A stretch of 64,000 nt of DNA from Phenylobacterium kunshanense (GCF_003254525.1 NZ_QFYS01000002.1:682001-746000), one strand, 5' to 3'. Shown: positions 35,055-44,585, counted from the stretch's first letter. The notes: a model not told the origin generated them from the sequence alone. A program made the numbers and translations.

Positions 35055-35534
35055 TCAGTCCTGCATCAGGGCCGCACACCTCCGCCGCGCCTCCGTCAGC
35101 CGGGCTTCCACCCGCTTCACGGACAGGTTGCAGCGTTGGGCGATCTCCACATTAGAGAGACCGCCGAACCGGCTCAAGACAAACACGTCGCGGATCGGCT
35201 CTGGCAGGGCCACGAGCACCTGCTCCAGGAGCACGGCGGTCTCGGCGTCCGCCTCCACCGACACCGGCGGCTCATACACGAACCCCGGCTCCGGCCGCCG
35301 CCGGACCTCCTCCAGCGCCGCCCGGATCGCCACCTTCGCCAGGAAGGCCCGCGGGTTGCGCACGACGGCCCCGCTCGCCAGCGTCCGCACGAACGCCTCC
35401 TGGGCCGCGTCCTCGCTCACGAGGTTGCCAAACCGCCTGCGCAGGAAATCCAGCAGCCATTTACGGTGGCGGTGATACGCACGCTCCGTGGAGGAGGGGG
35501 TATCGCTCGACGCAGACGCATCATACGCGGTCAT
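35055..35534 (-). CDS. fecI: FecI-type ECF sigma factor
   Basis: A 159-residue extracytoplasmic-function sigma factor. Region 2 is at about 20-75 (RHRKWLLDFLRRRFGN..EDAAQEAFVRTLAS) and region 4 at about 100-155 (LPEPIRDVFVLSRFGGLSNVEIAQRCNLSVKRVEARL). With fecR and the STN-domain receptor it forms a complete surface-signalling unit. The ATG at 35534 is chosen because upstream in-frame codons run through the promoter and operator of the divergent XRE gene and do not look coding. Confidence 0.92.
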   Translation of the reverse strand: MTAYDASASSDTPSSTERAYHRHRKWLLDFLRRRFGNLVSEDAAQEAFVRTLASGAVVRNPRAFLAKVAIRAALEEVRRRPEPGFVYEPPVSVEADAETAVLLEQVLVALPEPIRDVFVLSRFGGLSNVEIAQRCNLSVKRVEARLTEARRRCAALMQD

Positions 35535-35594
35535 GCGAACTACATGCTCTCGGGCTGTCGGCGAGGGCCGCCAACGACGAATACATACTATAGT

Positions 35595-35618
35595 GGATAA
35601 ACACCAAAGTGTGTATCC
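35595..35618. promoter_or_regulatory. Near-perfect palindrome upstream of the XRE gene
   Basis: Arms GGATAAACAC (35595-35604) and GTGTGTATCC (35609-35618) pair with one mismatch around a CAAA centre. It lies 16 bases before the XRE start and 61 bases before the fecI start on the other strand. It is probably an operator for the adjacent regulator. Confidence 0.6.
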
Positions 35619-35633
35619 GGCCACGTTCGCCGG

Positions 35634-35855
35634 ATGGATATGCGTCGGCTCGTCGGGCGGAATGCGCTGCATTTCCGTCAGGCTCGTGGCCTGACGCAGG
35701 AGCGGTTGTCGGAGCTCTCGGGGCTGACCCAGCAGTACATCAGTGGTCTTGAGCAAGGGCGGCGTAACCCGACGGTCGTCACCTTGTTCGAGATAGCTCA
35801 GGCCCTCGGCGTCACGCCGGCTGAACTGATCACTCCACTTCCAAGGAAGGAATAG
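35634..35855 (+). CDS. Small XRE-family regulator
   Basis: A 73-residue single-domain helix-turn-helix protein. The fold spans ALHFRQARGLTQERLSELSG, then LTQQYISGLEQGRRNPTVVT and LFEIAQALGVTPAELI, a textbook Cro/CI-type HTH. No effector domain is present. An alternative ATG two codons downstream is possible; neither has a clear ribosome-binding site. It is divergent from fecI and preceded by a 24-bp near-palindrome, so autoregulation and an effect on fecI are both possible. Confidence 0.85.
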   Translation: MDMRRLVGRNALHFRQARGLTQERLSELSGLTQQYISGLEQGRRNPTVVTLFEIAQALGVTPAELITPLPRKE

Positions 35856-35998
35856 GGGCGACCTAAGGGTCGGCAACGCGCCACAAGCGGTCCTCGGCTG
35901 TGCACCGGGAACGAGATATTCGTTGAGGATCGCGGCGCGTCAGCTTCGCGCGAGCATCGCAACGTCGGAACCCGGCAAGGCCGGACGCGCCCAAAGGC

Positions 35999-37165
35999 TC
36001 ATTGATCTGAAACAGTCGAAACGCTGCGCGCCAGCAATGCCGTCGCTTCCGCTTGTCTATGGGTACTGGTCTTGGCGAGGATGCGTTTGAGATGGCTGCG
36101 CACGGTGGCAAGGCCGATGCCAATGGTTGCCGCGATTTCCTCCAGCGAGGCTCCCTGCCCGAGTGCGGCGGCAACGACGCCTTCGGTGCGGGTTAAACCA
36201 AAGAGTTCACGAAGCCGCGCGACGGAGATCGGTGCTTCGGGGTCGCGGATGAAGACCAGAACGGCAGGCCGCTGCGCTCCAAAGGTCGATACAGCTTCGC
36301 GCAAGGGGGCGACCTCAAGCGCCAGCGGCATGCGGTGCGGACGCGGAATGGAGAGCGTCACGCCGGGTTCGGCAATCCTGCCCCGGGCAGTATCCACCGC
36401 GCCGCGTACCAGAGACAGCAGCTTGTTGTGCTGCGCGGGCGTCCGTAGCGCCAGCCGTCCGCCAACAACGGCCATCTCCGCGTTCTCGCGCAACAGGCGC
36501 TCCGCCATGCTGCTCGCCTGAATGACGCGGCCCGTGCCGTCCACCATCAGAACGCCGGTGTCCAGTTTGTCGAGCGCCTGCAAGCTCGCGGCATGGGCTT
36601 GGGATACCGCTGCGAAGCGCTGCCCGAGACGCAGCGCCTGCTGCAAGTGCGGCAGAACCAGCGCCACCTGCTGCCGCTCCGCTACGCTATAGGGTCCGGC
36701 CTCACACGGACGATGGACGCCGAGCACCCCGATAGCGCCATCAGCTGCGGGGAACACCGCCCCGAGCATGTGATGAATATCCAGATGCCGGAGCCATTCC
36801 TGATAAAAGCCGCTGCGCGCCTGTTCCTCGCGCGTGACCAAGTCCTCGTCGGTTATTATTCGTTCCATGCCGTAGGCGACGCTGCGCTCCACCCATAGAT
36901 CCTTGCGGTGCCAGTCGTCGGCCCATGCCTGCTCCCGCTCGGACACCATCAGGTTGTCGGTGCATTCCAGTAGGTTCACGCGGGCGCCCTCGCCGTGGAG
37001 TTTGAGAACGGTGCTGGTCGAGCCGAGGGTTTCCGCGATGCGGTTCGCGGTGCCGGGCCACAAGGCGTCATCTATGGCCGCATCGTAAAGATGGGCAATC
37101 AATCCCGATGTTCGTGAAAACTCATAGAATTCTTGTGGCGCCATGGCAGTGAAACGCCCCTTCAT
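35999..37165 (-). CDS. LuxR-type transcriptional regulator
   Basis: A 388-residue regulator with a C-terminal LuxR helix-turn-helix (about 320-380: FGLTRTEGVVAAALGQGASL, EEIAATIGIGLATVRSHLKR). The N-terminal 300 residues are a GAF/PAS-like sensor region without the autoinducer-binding signature, so an acyl-homoserine-lactone role is not supported. Codon use is visibly less GC-biased than in the lasso and trb genes, suggesting separate acquisition. An in-frame ATG at 37144 is an alternative start. Targets are unknown; the divergent lipoprotein gene is the nearest candidate. Confidence 0.85.
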   Translation of the reverse strand: MKGRFTAMAPQEFYEFSRTSGLIAHLYDAAIDDALWPGTANRIAETLGSTSTVLKLHGEGARVNLLECTDNLMVSEREQAWADDWHRKDLWVERSVAYGMERIITDEDLVTREEQARSGFYQEWLRHLDIHHMLGAVFPAADGAIGVLGVHRPCEAGPYSVAERQQVALVLPHLQQALRLGQRFAAVSQAHAASLQALDKLDTGVLMVDGTGRVIQASSMAERLLRENAEMAVVGGRLALRTPAQHNKLLSLVRGAVDTARGRIAEPGVTLSIPRPHRMPLALEVAPLREAVSTFGAQRPAVLVFIRDPEAPISVARLRELFGLTRTEGVVAAALGQGASLEEIAATIGIGLATVRSHLKRILAKTSTHRQAEATALLARSVSTVSDQ

Positions 37166-37337
37166 TCATCCGATAGCTAAACTTAACTTACACCAGCTGA
37201 AATTGGCCCTGCCTGAGCAGTACGGCGGGATGGCGCTCAGCCGTCCTACCCTGCCTGATTCCTCCCCTTTTTAGGGGACGAAAGCCAGCCAGTGGCGCCC
37301 TAACCATACCGAAAGGACTTTTGCGCGCGGAGATGTC

Positions 37338-37925
37338 ATGAGCAAAACCCGCCCTCTCATCGTGCTGTTGCTGCTCGCGGCGGGGCTTGCCGCCTGCGGC
37401 CAGAAAGCTGCGACGGCGGAGAATACCGCCGCCACGGGGGCCGTGGTGGCCGTGGAGACCGGCAACACCGCTGAAATTACTGAGGTCAAAGCCAATACCG
37501 TCACCGCAATCCAAGCTGCCGCGACCGCCACGCCGGAAGCCGTTCCGGCCAAGGCGCAAGTGGCCACCGTCGCGGGGCTGCCGCTCAAGCACGGCTATTA
37601 CGTCGATAGCGATACCCCGTGCGGCCAAGCCTCCAACGCCACCACGACGCTCCTGCGTCGTGAAGGCATTGGTGGCGCGCGCGACTTCTGCGAATTCAAG
37701 AAAATCGAGCAAACGGGACCGAACACTTACCGTGTCACCGAAGCCTGCGGGGATTTGCAGGGCAGCGCCCCGTCGGAAACCAGCACATCCATCTACACCC
37801 TCAAGGGGGATACGGCCTTCACCGCCAAGAGCGAGCACGGCTGGGACCGCAGCGCGCGCTACTGCGTCCAATCGAGCATGCCGCCTGATTGGCGCGCCAA
37901 CGATATCAGCGACGTGACGGGCTGA
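37338..37925 (+). CDS. Putative lipoprotein
   Basis: A 195-residue predicted lipoprotein with signal peptide MSKTRPLIVLLLLAAGLAAC, where LAAC is a good lipobox. The mature N-terminus is a long Ala/Thr-rich spacer, followed by a compact domain with four cysteines (in TPCGQ, DFCEF, EACGD, RYCVQ). I do not recognise the family. The reading frame continues beyond its TGA into a coding-like stretch (37926-38135). Confidence 0.7.
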   Translation: MSKTRPLIVLLLLAAGLAACGQKAATAENTAATGAVVAVETGNTAEITEVKANTVTAIQAAATATPEAVPAKAQVATVAGLPLKHGYYVDSDTPCGQASNATTTLLRREGIGGARDFCEFKKIEQTGPNTYRVTEACGDLQGSAPSETSTSIYTLKGDTAFTAKSEHGWDRSARYCVQSSMPPDWRANDISDVTG

Positions 37926-38135
37926 TCCTGGTCGCTGCCCGCGGATATCGCCACCTGCGGGCAGGTCTTGTCCTACGTTCACTGCACCTACGGCCCTGTC
38001 ATCGTCGCCCGCGCTTCGCAGCTCGACGTGGGCGCGATTTGGGCGGCGGACACGCGCACCACCGCATGGGTCAACGGCATCAGGGCCGAAGCCAAACGCA
38101 AGGCGGACGCACAGGCGCAAGCGCCGAGACTCTAG
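37926..38135 (+). pseudogene. In-frame coding-like extension after the lipoprotein stop
   Basis: Immediately after the TGA at 37923-37925 the same frame stays open for 69 codons. It gives a plausible protein segment (SWSLPADIATCGQVLSYVHC, later VNGIRAEAKRKADAQAQAPRL) ending in TAG. There is no good start codon or ribosome-binding site of its own. It may be the C-terminal end of a longer ancestral protein cut by a nonsense mutation, or a separate gene with a poor start. The protein-like composition is seen; the explanation is inferred. Confidence 0.45.
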
Positions 38136-38177
38136 GCCGCGAGGGCACAGCTATTTCCAGCCGCAAAGGGGATTGAT

Positions 38178-38597
38178 ATGGGACTGACAACACTGAGCGG
38201 CGCCGTCAGCGGTATTCGTCATTCGACGGAAACACGCGGCACGTTCGGCCGTAATGGCGGGTCCGTGAAGACCGGACAGGTCATCGCCTTTCGCGTGGGC
38301 GAACGCTCGGCGCAAATCAAGCTGGCCGATGTTCCGGATCTCCGCGACGGCGATGAGGTGACGCTGGCCGGACGCGAGAAGAACGGCGTGTTCAAGGCGC
38401 TAGCCTTGCGCAACGACAAGACACGCGCCGTCTACAGCATCCCGACAACGGTTGGCTATCTGATGGGCGCGACACTCATCGCGCTCGGCTTGATGACCCT
38501 ATTTATCCTTGTCGGCGTCGTGTTCATCGCGGGCGGTATGTGGACGCTGTACGAGGCGTACAATTACACGCAGGCGGCGAATATGCTCAGGGCTTGA
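38178..38597 (+). CDS. Small membrane protein of unknown function
   Basis: A 139-residue protein. The N-terminal half looks like a small beta-rich domain (VIAFRVGERSAQIKLADVPDLRDGDEV..AGREKNGVFKALALRND); the C-terminal half has one long or two short membrane segments (YLMGATLIALGLMTLFILVG, then VVFIAGGMWTLYEAY). A good AGGGG ribosome-binding site precedes the ATG. It follows the lipoprotein fragment in the same direction, and the two may be part of one transferred set. No function can be assigned. Confidence 0.68.
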   Translation: MGLTTLSGAVSGIRHSTETRGTFGRNGGSVKTGQVIAFRVGERSAQIKLADVPDLRDGDEVTLAGREKNGVFKALALRNDKTRAVYSIPTTVGYLMGATLIALGLMTLFILVGVVFIAGGMWTLYEAYNYTQAANMLRA

Positions 38598-38825
38598 AGC
38601 ACTTCCAGCCGCGCGCAGATGGACGGCAAGCGGTTGTGCTCCAGCACAAGCGAGGTTCGGGACCGAGCTGGCGCGGGATAGAGAGCCGTCCACGGCACGA
38701 GGCGCGGACGTTGGCGTCAGCCCGGAAGGCCAACCTCCGTAGGTCCGGGTGGAGGGGCCCGGATTCACCTTCCTCGCGGGCCTTCAAGCCCTGGCTTGAC
38801 GGCCCCGTGCGGCGCAGCTCCGCTG

Positions 38826-40229
38826 TCAGCTCCGACCCCCGCCGCCCAACGCGCGGTAGAGCTCCACGCGGTTGGCGACCAGGGCCAGCTGCGCAGCCAC
38901 CAGGCTTTGCCGGGCCGCATAGAGCGTGCGTTGAGCGTCGAGCAGTTCAAGATAGCTGTCCACGCCGCGGTCGTAGCGCGCCTGGGTCAGCCTCTGGGCT
39001 GCGCTCGCCGCCTCCACGAGCCGTGTCTGCGCCGCAACGCGGTCCTCTGCGGTCGCACGGACCGCCAATGCGTCTGCCACCTCTCGGAAAGCGATCTGCA
39101 CTGCCTTCTCATACTGGGCGACGGAGGCGTCGCGCGAAGCCTGCGCGCCGCGCAGGTTCGCGACATTGGCGCCGCCCGCGAAGATCGGCAGGCCAACCTG
39201 CGGCGCGAAGCTCCATGTGCCGGAGCCGGCGCCGAAGAGGCCGCTCAGCGCCGGACTCAGCGTCCCCACGGCGGCCGTCAGGCTGATGTGCGGGAAGAAG
39301 GCGGCGCGCGCGGCCCCGATGTTGGCATTCTGGGCCTGCAGCCGGCGCTCGGCCGCGGCGACGTCCGGCCGCCGCGTCAGCACATCCGACGGCAGGCCGG
39401 CCGGCACATTGGCCAGCGCTCCGGCTTCGGCGAGGCGGTGCGGAGGCAGGAGATGGGACGGGATCTCGGCTCCGGCGAGGAGCCGCAGCGCGTTGCGGTC
39501 CTGGTCCACCCGCGCCTTGGCAACAGCGGCGTCGCTGCGCGCCTGCTCGGCCAACGTCTGCGCCTGCCGCAGGTCCAGCTCGGAAGCGGCGCCAGCCTGG
39601 AACCGCCTGTCGGTCAGCTGGAGGGCCGCGTCGCGGGTGGCCAGGGTATCGTCGGTGATGGCCAGCAACTCCTGGTCGGCGGCCAGGGTCAGCCAGGCGT
39701 TGGCCACCTCGCCGATCAGGCTGACCTGGACCGCGCGGCGGTCCTCCTCGGTGGCGAGGTAGGACTGGCGGGCCGCCTCGTTGAGACTGCGGATGCGGCC
39801 GAACAGGTCGAGCTCGTAGGCCGTGAAGCCGGCGGTCACGCGGTATTGCGCGCTCGTCTCCGCCTGCCCGGTCTGGGACAGGGATGCGGGTGTGCGCCCG
39901 CGCCCGCCCAGCGCGGTGGCTTCGATGGACGGCAGCAAATCGGCGCGCTGGACGCCATAGGCCGCCCGCGCCCGCTCAATGTCGGCCACCGCGACGCGGA
40001 GGTCGCGGTTCTGCTGCAGGGCGAGCGCGATCACGCCCTGCAGGCGTGCGTCCTGAAAGACGTCACGCCAGGCGACGTCCGCGCCGGAAGCGCCGGTCGC
40101 GTCTTGCGTTGACGTGGGCCAGTTCTGCGCGACCGGGAGTGCCGGCCGTTCGTAACGCGGCGCCATCGTCGCGCAGCCGCCCAGCGCGGTCGCGGCCATC
40201 AGGGCCGCGACGAGGGTCTTGAAAGCCAT
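38826..40229 (-). CDS. Outer-membrane factor of an RND efflux pump (NodT/OprM family)
   Basis: A 467-residue TolC-like outer-membrane lipoprotein. The signal [20 protein letters not shown] has the lipobox LGGC. The body shows the two OEP repeats, including YELDLFGRIRSLNEAARQSYLATEED and the second half PIFAGGANVANLRGAQASRD. It forms the exit duct for the RND pump encoded upstream. Its ATG overlaps the pump stop (ATGA), so it is translationally coupled. Confidence 0.93.
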   Translation of the reverse strand: MAFKTLVAALMAATALGGCATMAPRYERPALPVAQNWPTSTQDATGASGADVAWRDVFQDARLQGVIALALQQNRDLRVAVADIERARAAYGVQRADLLPSIEATALGGRGRTPASLSQTGQAETSAQYRVTAGFTAYELDLFGRIRSLNEAARQSYLATEEDRRAVQVSLIGEVANAWLTLAADQELLAITDDTLATRDAALQLTDRRFQAGAASELDLRQAQTLAEQARSDAAVAKARVDQDRNALRLLAGAEIPSHLLPPHRLAEAGALANVPAGLPSDVLTRRPDVAAAERRLQAQNANIGAARAAFFPHISLTAAVGTLSPALSGLFGAGSGTWSFAPQVGLPIFAGGANVANLRGAQASRDASVAQYEKAVQIAFREVADALAVRATAEDRVAAQTRLVEAASAAQRLTQARYDRGVDSYLELLDAQRTLYAARQSLVAAQLALVANRVELYRALGGGGRS

Positions 40230-43200
40230 CAGGCAGCCTCTTGGGAGACTTGGCCGGCGCCCTGCGGGTCCGCCTTGCGGCCCAGGTGACGCTGCACCAG
40301 CACGAAGAACAGGGGCACGAAGAAGATCGCCAGCGCGACTGCCGAGAGCATGCCGCCGATCACGCCGGTGCCGATCGCGTGCTGGCTGCCCGAGCCCGGT
40401 CCGTTGGAGATCGCCAGCGGCAGCACCCCGAACATGAAGGCGAGCGAGGTCATGATGATCGGTCGCAGGCGGATGCGCACCGCCTCCAGCGTCGCCTCGA
40501 CCAGGGTCTTGCCGTGCTCGAAGCGGTCCTTGGCGAACTCGACAATGAGGATGGCGTTCTTGGCTGCCAGACCCATGGTCGTGAGCAGGCCCACCTGGAA
40601 GTAGATGTCGTTGGAGAGGCCGCGCAGGGTCGTCGCCAGGACCGCACCCAACACGCCGAGCGGGATCACGAGGATCACAGCGATCGGGATCGTCCAGCTC
40701 TCGTAGAGCGCCGCCAGCAGCAGGAAGACGACGATGGTCGAGATGGCGTAGAGCGCCGGCGCCTGCGCGCCCGACTCGCGCTCCTGCAGTGACAGCCCCG
40801 TCCACTCATAGCCGACGCCGGCCGGCAGGTTGCCCGCCAGGCGCTCCATGGCGGCCATGGCCTCGCCCGAGCTGCGCCCCTGGGCCGGCGAGCCTTGCAC
40901 GTTCAGCGACGAGACGCCCTGATAGCGTTCCAGTCGCGGAGAGCCGATCGTCCAGTGGGTGGTGGCGAACGACGAGAACGGCGCCATCTGACCGGCGGCG
41001 TTGCGGACGTACCAGCGCTCGAGGTCTTCGGGCTTCATGCGGAAGGGTGCATCGGCCTGCACGAACACCTTCTTCACCCGGCCACGGTCGACGAAGTCGT
41101 TGACGTACGCGCCGCCGAGGGCAGTCGAGAGCGTGGCGTTGATGTCGGCGGTGGTCAGGCCCATCGCCCCGGCCTTGGCCTGGTCAACGTCGATGGCGAA
41201 CTGCGGAGTGTCGTCCTGGCCGTTCGGCCGCACGCCGCTCAGCGCCGGGTCCTTGGCTGCGAGGTCGAGCAACTGGTTGCGGGCGTTCATCAGGGCCTCA
41301 TGGCCCACGCCGCCCACGTCCTGGAGCTGGAAATCGAAGCCGGACGAGTTCCCAAGCTCCGGCACGGCCGGCGGCACGATGGCGAACACCTGGGCGTCGC
41401 GGATCTTCGAGAACGCCTGCATCGCGCGCTCGGCGACGGCGTCGACCTTGCGGGTCTTGGCCTTGCGCTCATCGAAGTCCTTCATCCGCACGAAGGCGAG
41501 GCCCGCGTTCTGGCCGGCGCCCGCAAAGCTGAAGCCCGAGACGGTGAACACCGACTCCACCGAGTCCGCCTCGTCCTTGAGATAGTGGTCGGCGACCTGC
41601 TTCAGGACAGCCTGGGTCCGCTCCTCGGTAGCGCCGGGCGGCAGCTGGACGATGGTGTAGATGGTGCCTTGGTCCTCTGGCGGCAGGAACGCCGTGGGCA
41701 GGCGCACGAACAGCAGCGCCATGACCAGCACGATGGCGCCGTAGACCGCCATCCACCGGCCGCCGCGACTCAGGATGCGGCGGACCTGACCCTGGTAGCG
41801 GTGGGACGCGTTGTCGAAGTTGCGGTTGAACCAGCCGAAGAAGCCGCGCTTGGAAAGACCGTGGCCGGGCGCAACCGGCTTCAGCAGAGTGGCGCAGAGG
41901 GCTGGCGTCAGCACCAGCGCCACCACCACGGAAAGGGCCATGGCCGAGACGAGGGTGACCGAGAACTGGCGGTAGATCACGCCCTGCGAGCCGCCGAAGA
42001 AGGCCATCGGCACGAACACCGCCGCCAACACGAGCGCCACGCCGATCAGCGCGCCCGTGATCTCGCTCATCGAGCGGCGAGCGGCTTCCCTGGGCGACAG
42101 CCCTTCCTCGCTCATCAGGCGTTCGACGTTCTCGACCACGACGATCGCGTCGTCGACCAGCAGGCCGATCGCCAGTACGAGGCCGAACATCGTGAGCGTG
42201 TTGATGGAATAGCCGAGCGCGGCCAGCACGCCGAACGTGCCCAGCAGCACCACCGGCACGGCGATGGTCGGGATGAGGGTGGCGCGCCAGTTCTGGAGGA
42301 ACAGGAACATCACCAGGAAGACCAGGACCACGGCCTCGGCCAGCGTCTTCACCACCTCGTGGATCGACTGCTCGACGAACGGCGTGGAATCGACCGGGAT
42401 CACATAGCTGATGCCGGGGGGGAAATCCTTGGAGAGCTCCGCGACCCGCGCCTTGACCGCCTTCGCGGTCTCCAGCGCGTTGCCGCCCGGCGCGAGCTTG
42501 ATCGCGAGGCCGGCGGCCGACTTGCCGTTGTACTTGGCGAGCGAGTTGTAGTTCTCGGCGCCCAGTTCCACGCGGGCCACATCCCGCAGGTAGACGTGCG
42601 CGCCGCCGCCGGTGTCCCTGAGGATGATCTGCTCGAACTGCGCGGGCGTCTGCAGCCGCGCCTGAGCCGAGATGGTGGCGTTCAGCACCGTGCCGGGCAC
42701 GGCCGGCGTGCCGCCGAGTTGGCCAGCGGAGACCTGGGCGTTCTGAGCGCGAATGGCGGCGATCACGTCGGCGGGCGTCAGCCCGCGCGACGCCAGCTTG
42801 TCCGGGTCCAGCCAGACCCGTATCGCGTACTGCGCGCCGAACAGCTGCACGTCGCCCACGCCGTCCACGCGACTGATCGGGTCTTGCAGGTTGGCGGCGA
42901 GATAGTCGGCGAGGTCAGCGTTCGACGCCTTGCCGTCGGTGGCGTAGAGGCCGACCACCATCAGGAAGTTGCGCGTGGACTTCACCACACTGAGACCCTG
43001 CTGCTGCACCTCCTGCGGCAGGAGCGCGGTGGCGGTCTGCAACTTATTCTGGACCTGCACCTGGGCGATGTCGATGTCGGTCCCGCCCTTGAAGGTTAGG
43101 GTGACCGTGGCCGCGCCGCTGCTGTCGCTGGACGACGACATGTAGAGCAGGCCGTCCAGCCCCTTCATCTTCTGTTCGATGACCTGGGTGACGCTATCCT

Positions 43201-43375
43201 CGACGGTCTTGGCCGACGCGCCGGGATATACGGCCTGGATAGCCACCTGCGGCAGCGCGATGTCGGGATATTGGGCCACCGGCAGCGTGCGGATCGCAAG
43301 CGCGCCCGCCAGCATGATGATGATCGCGATCACCCACGCGAAGATGGGCCGGTCGATGAAGAAGCGGGACAGCAT
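40229..43375 (-). CDS. RND multidrug efflux transporter (HAE1/AcrB family)
   Basis: A 1048-residue inner-membrane proton-driven pump of normal family length. Family marks are the N-terminus [36 protein letters not shown] (given only in part as family recognition), [22 protein letters not shown] with the proton-relay aspartates in TM4, and the second periplasmic loop. The substrate range cannot be read from sequence, but the family exports antibiotics, dyes and solvents. The gene lies in an adaptor-pump-outer membrane operon repressed by a divergent TetR gene. Confidence 0.95.
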   Translation of the reverse strand: MLSRFFIDRPIFAWVIAIIIMLAGALAIRTLPVAQYPDIALPQVAIQAVYPGASAKTVEDSVTQVIEQKMKGLDGLLYMSSSSDSSGAATVTLTFKGGTDIDIAQVQVQNKLQTATALLPQEVQQQGLSVVKSTRNFLMVVGLYATDGKASNADLADYLAANLQDPISRVDGVGDVQLFGAQYAIRVWLDPDKLASRGLTPADVIAAIRAQNAQVSAGQLGGTPAVPGTVLNATISAQARLQTPAQFEQIILRDTGGGAHVYLRDVARVELGAENYNSLAKYNGKSAAGLAIKLAPGGNALETAKAVKARVAELSKDFPPGISYVIPVDSTPFVEQSIHEVVKTLAEAVVLVFLVMFLFLQNWRATLIPTIAVPVVLLGTFGVLAALGYSINTLTMFGLVLAIGLLVDDAIVVVENVERLMSEEGLSPREAARRSMSEITGALIGVALVLAAVFVPMAFFGGSQGVIYRQFSVTLVSAMALSVVVALVLTPALCATLLKPVAPGHGLSKRGFFGWFNRNFDNASHRYQGQVRRILSRGGRWMAVYGAIVLVMALLFVRLPTAFLPPEDQGTIYTIVQLPPGATEERTQAVLKQVADHYLKDEADSVESVFTVSGFSFAGAGQNAGLAFVRMKDFDERKAKTRKVDAVAERAMQAFSKIRDAQVFAIVPPAVPELGNSSGFDFQLQDVGGVGHEALMNARNQLLDLAAKDPALSGVRPNGQDDTPQFAIDVDQAKAGAMGLTTADINATLSTALGGAYVNDFVDRGRVKKVFVQADAPFRMKPEDLERWYVRNAAGQMAPFSSFATTHWTIGSPRLERYQGVSSLNVQGSPAQGRSSGEAMAAMERLAGNLPAGVGYEWTGLSLQERESGAQAPALYAISTIVVFLLLAALYESWTIPIAVILVIPLGVLGAVLATTLRGLSNDIYFQVGLLTTMGLAAKNAILIVEFAKDRFEHGKTLVEATLEAVRIRLRPIIMTSLAFMFGVLPLAISNGPGSGSQHAIGTGVIGGMLSAVALAIFFVPLFFVLVQRHLGRKADPQGAGQVSQEAA

Positions 43376-43387
43376 GGCCGACGGGTC

Positions 43388-44521
43388 CTAGCGGGCGGCG
43401 CCGATGACGGAAGGGGCCACGAGCGCCCCGGGCCGCACCTTCTGCAGCCCCTCCACGATGACCTGCTCGCCGGGCCGCAGGCCGGCGGTCACCAGCCACT
43501 TGTCGCCGACGGTGCGGTCGGCCGTGATCGTGCGCAGCTGCGCCCTGTCCTTGTCGTCGACCACATAAACGGTGGCGCCGCCCTTGGGATCGCGGCTCAC
43601 CGCCGCCTGTGGCGTCAGGATGCCCTGGGTCGCCACCCCCTGCTCCAGCCGCGCCCGGACGTAGAGGCCGGGGAGCAGCGCGCCGGTCGGGTTGGGGAAG
43701 ACCGCCCTCAGGCCCACGGAGCCGGTGCCGGGATCGACGGTGATGTCGGAGAACTGCAGCGCGCCGGGCGTCGGATAGGTCGAACCGTCCTCCAGGATCA
43801 GCTGCACACGCGCCGACTGCGGCGCGCCCAGCGTGCCCGCGGCCATCGCCCGCCGCAGCTTGAGGAGCTCGGACGCCGACTGGGTCACGTCGACGTAGAT
43901 GGTGTCGAGGTTCTGGACAGTGGCCAGGGGTGCGGCCTGGTTGGCGGTGACCAGGGCGCCCGGGGTGACGGTCGACTTGCCGATGCGGCCCGAGACCGGC
44001 GCCACGACGCGCGTGTAGTCGAGGTTGATGCGGGCGGCCTGCACCGCCGCGCGCTGGGCCTGGACATTGGCTGCGGCGGCCTGGTCCACGGCCTGAGCGT
44101 CGTCATTGTCCTGCTTGCTGACGGCATTGATGCCCGCGAGCTCGCGGTAGCGATCGGCCTTCAGCTTCGCCGCCATCGCCGTCGCCTGCGCCTGGGCCAG
44201 CGCTGCTTTGGCGCTGTCGAGCGCAGCGCGGTAGGGCGCGGGATCGATCTGATAGAGCGGCTGGCCGGCGCGCACCATCGCGCCCTCCTGGAACAGCCGC
44301 GCCTTGATCACCCCGTTCACCTGCGGGCGCACCTCGGACACTAGGCTGGCCGACGTCCGGCCGCTCAGCTCCGTGGTCAGCCGCACCGGTTCGGCCCGGG
44401 TCACCACCACGCCCACGGGCGTCGGCGCATTGGGGTCAGGCGCCTCCGGCGCCTTCGCGCCGCACGCAGACAGAAAAGCGGCCAGCGCCAGGGCGGCGCC
44501 GGTGAGGAATGGACTGCGCAT
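43388..44521 (-). CDS. RND efflux periplasmic adaptor
   Basis: A 377-residue membrane-fusion lipoprotein (AcrA/MexA type) that joins pump and outer-membrane channel. The lipobox is LSAC near residue 20, followed by lipoyl/hairpin regions (GRTSASLVSEVRPQVNGVIK, RLFQEGAMVRAGQPLYQIDP, ..VVAPVSGRIGKSTVTPGALV). The start is set at ATG 44521 (MRSPFLTGAA), because the longer upstream reading would run toward the TetR operator. It lies 12 bases before the pump gene and is the first gene of the operon. Confidence 0.93.
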   Translation of the reverse strand: MRSPFLTGAALALAAFLSACGAKAPEAPDPNAPTPVGVVVTRAEPVRLTTELSGRTSASLVSEVRPQVNGVIKARLFQEGAMVRAGQPLYQIDPAPYRAALDSAKAALAQAQATAMAAKLKADRYRELAGINAVSKQDNDDAQAVDQAAAANVQAQRAAVQAARINLDYTRVVAPVSGRIGKSTVTPGALVTANQAAPLATVQNLDTIYVDVTQSASELLKLRRAMAAGTLGAPQSARVQLILEDGSTYPTPGALQFSDITVDPGTGSVGLRAVFPNPTGALLPGLYVRARLEQGVATQGILTPQAAVSRDPKGGATVYVVDDKDRAQLRTITADRTVGDKWLVTAGLRPGEQVIVEGLQKVRPGALVAPSVIGAAR

Positions 44522-44585
44522 CTTCAGCACCTGGCGGGCGAGTTGTCCGGGCCGTGCACTTGACGAGGCCCAATCAGATTCATAT

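Noticed and set aside
35999..37165. Acyl-homoserine-lactone receptor (LuxR/TraR type)
   Set aside because: Only the C-terminal HTH is LuxR-like; the long N-terminal region lacks the autoinducer-binding residues and no luxI gene is present.
40895..43099. 734-codon plus-strand open frame
   Set aside because: Antisense to the RND pump gene, which has full family similarity. The frame is a shadow.
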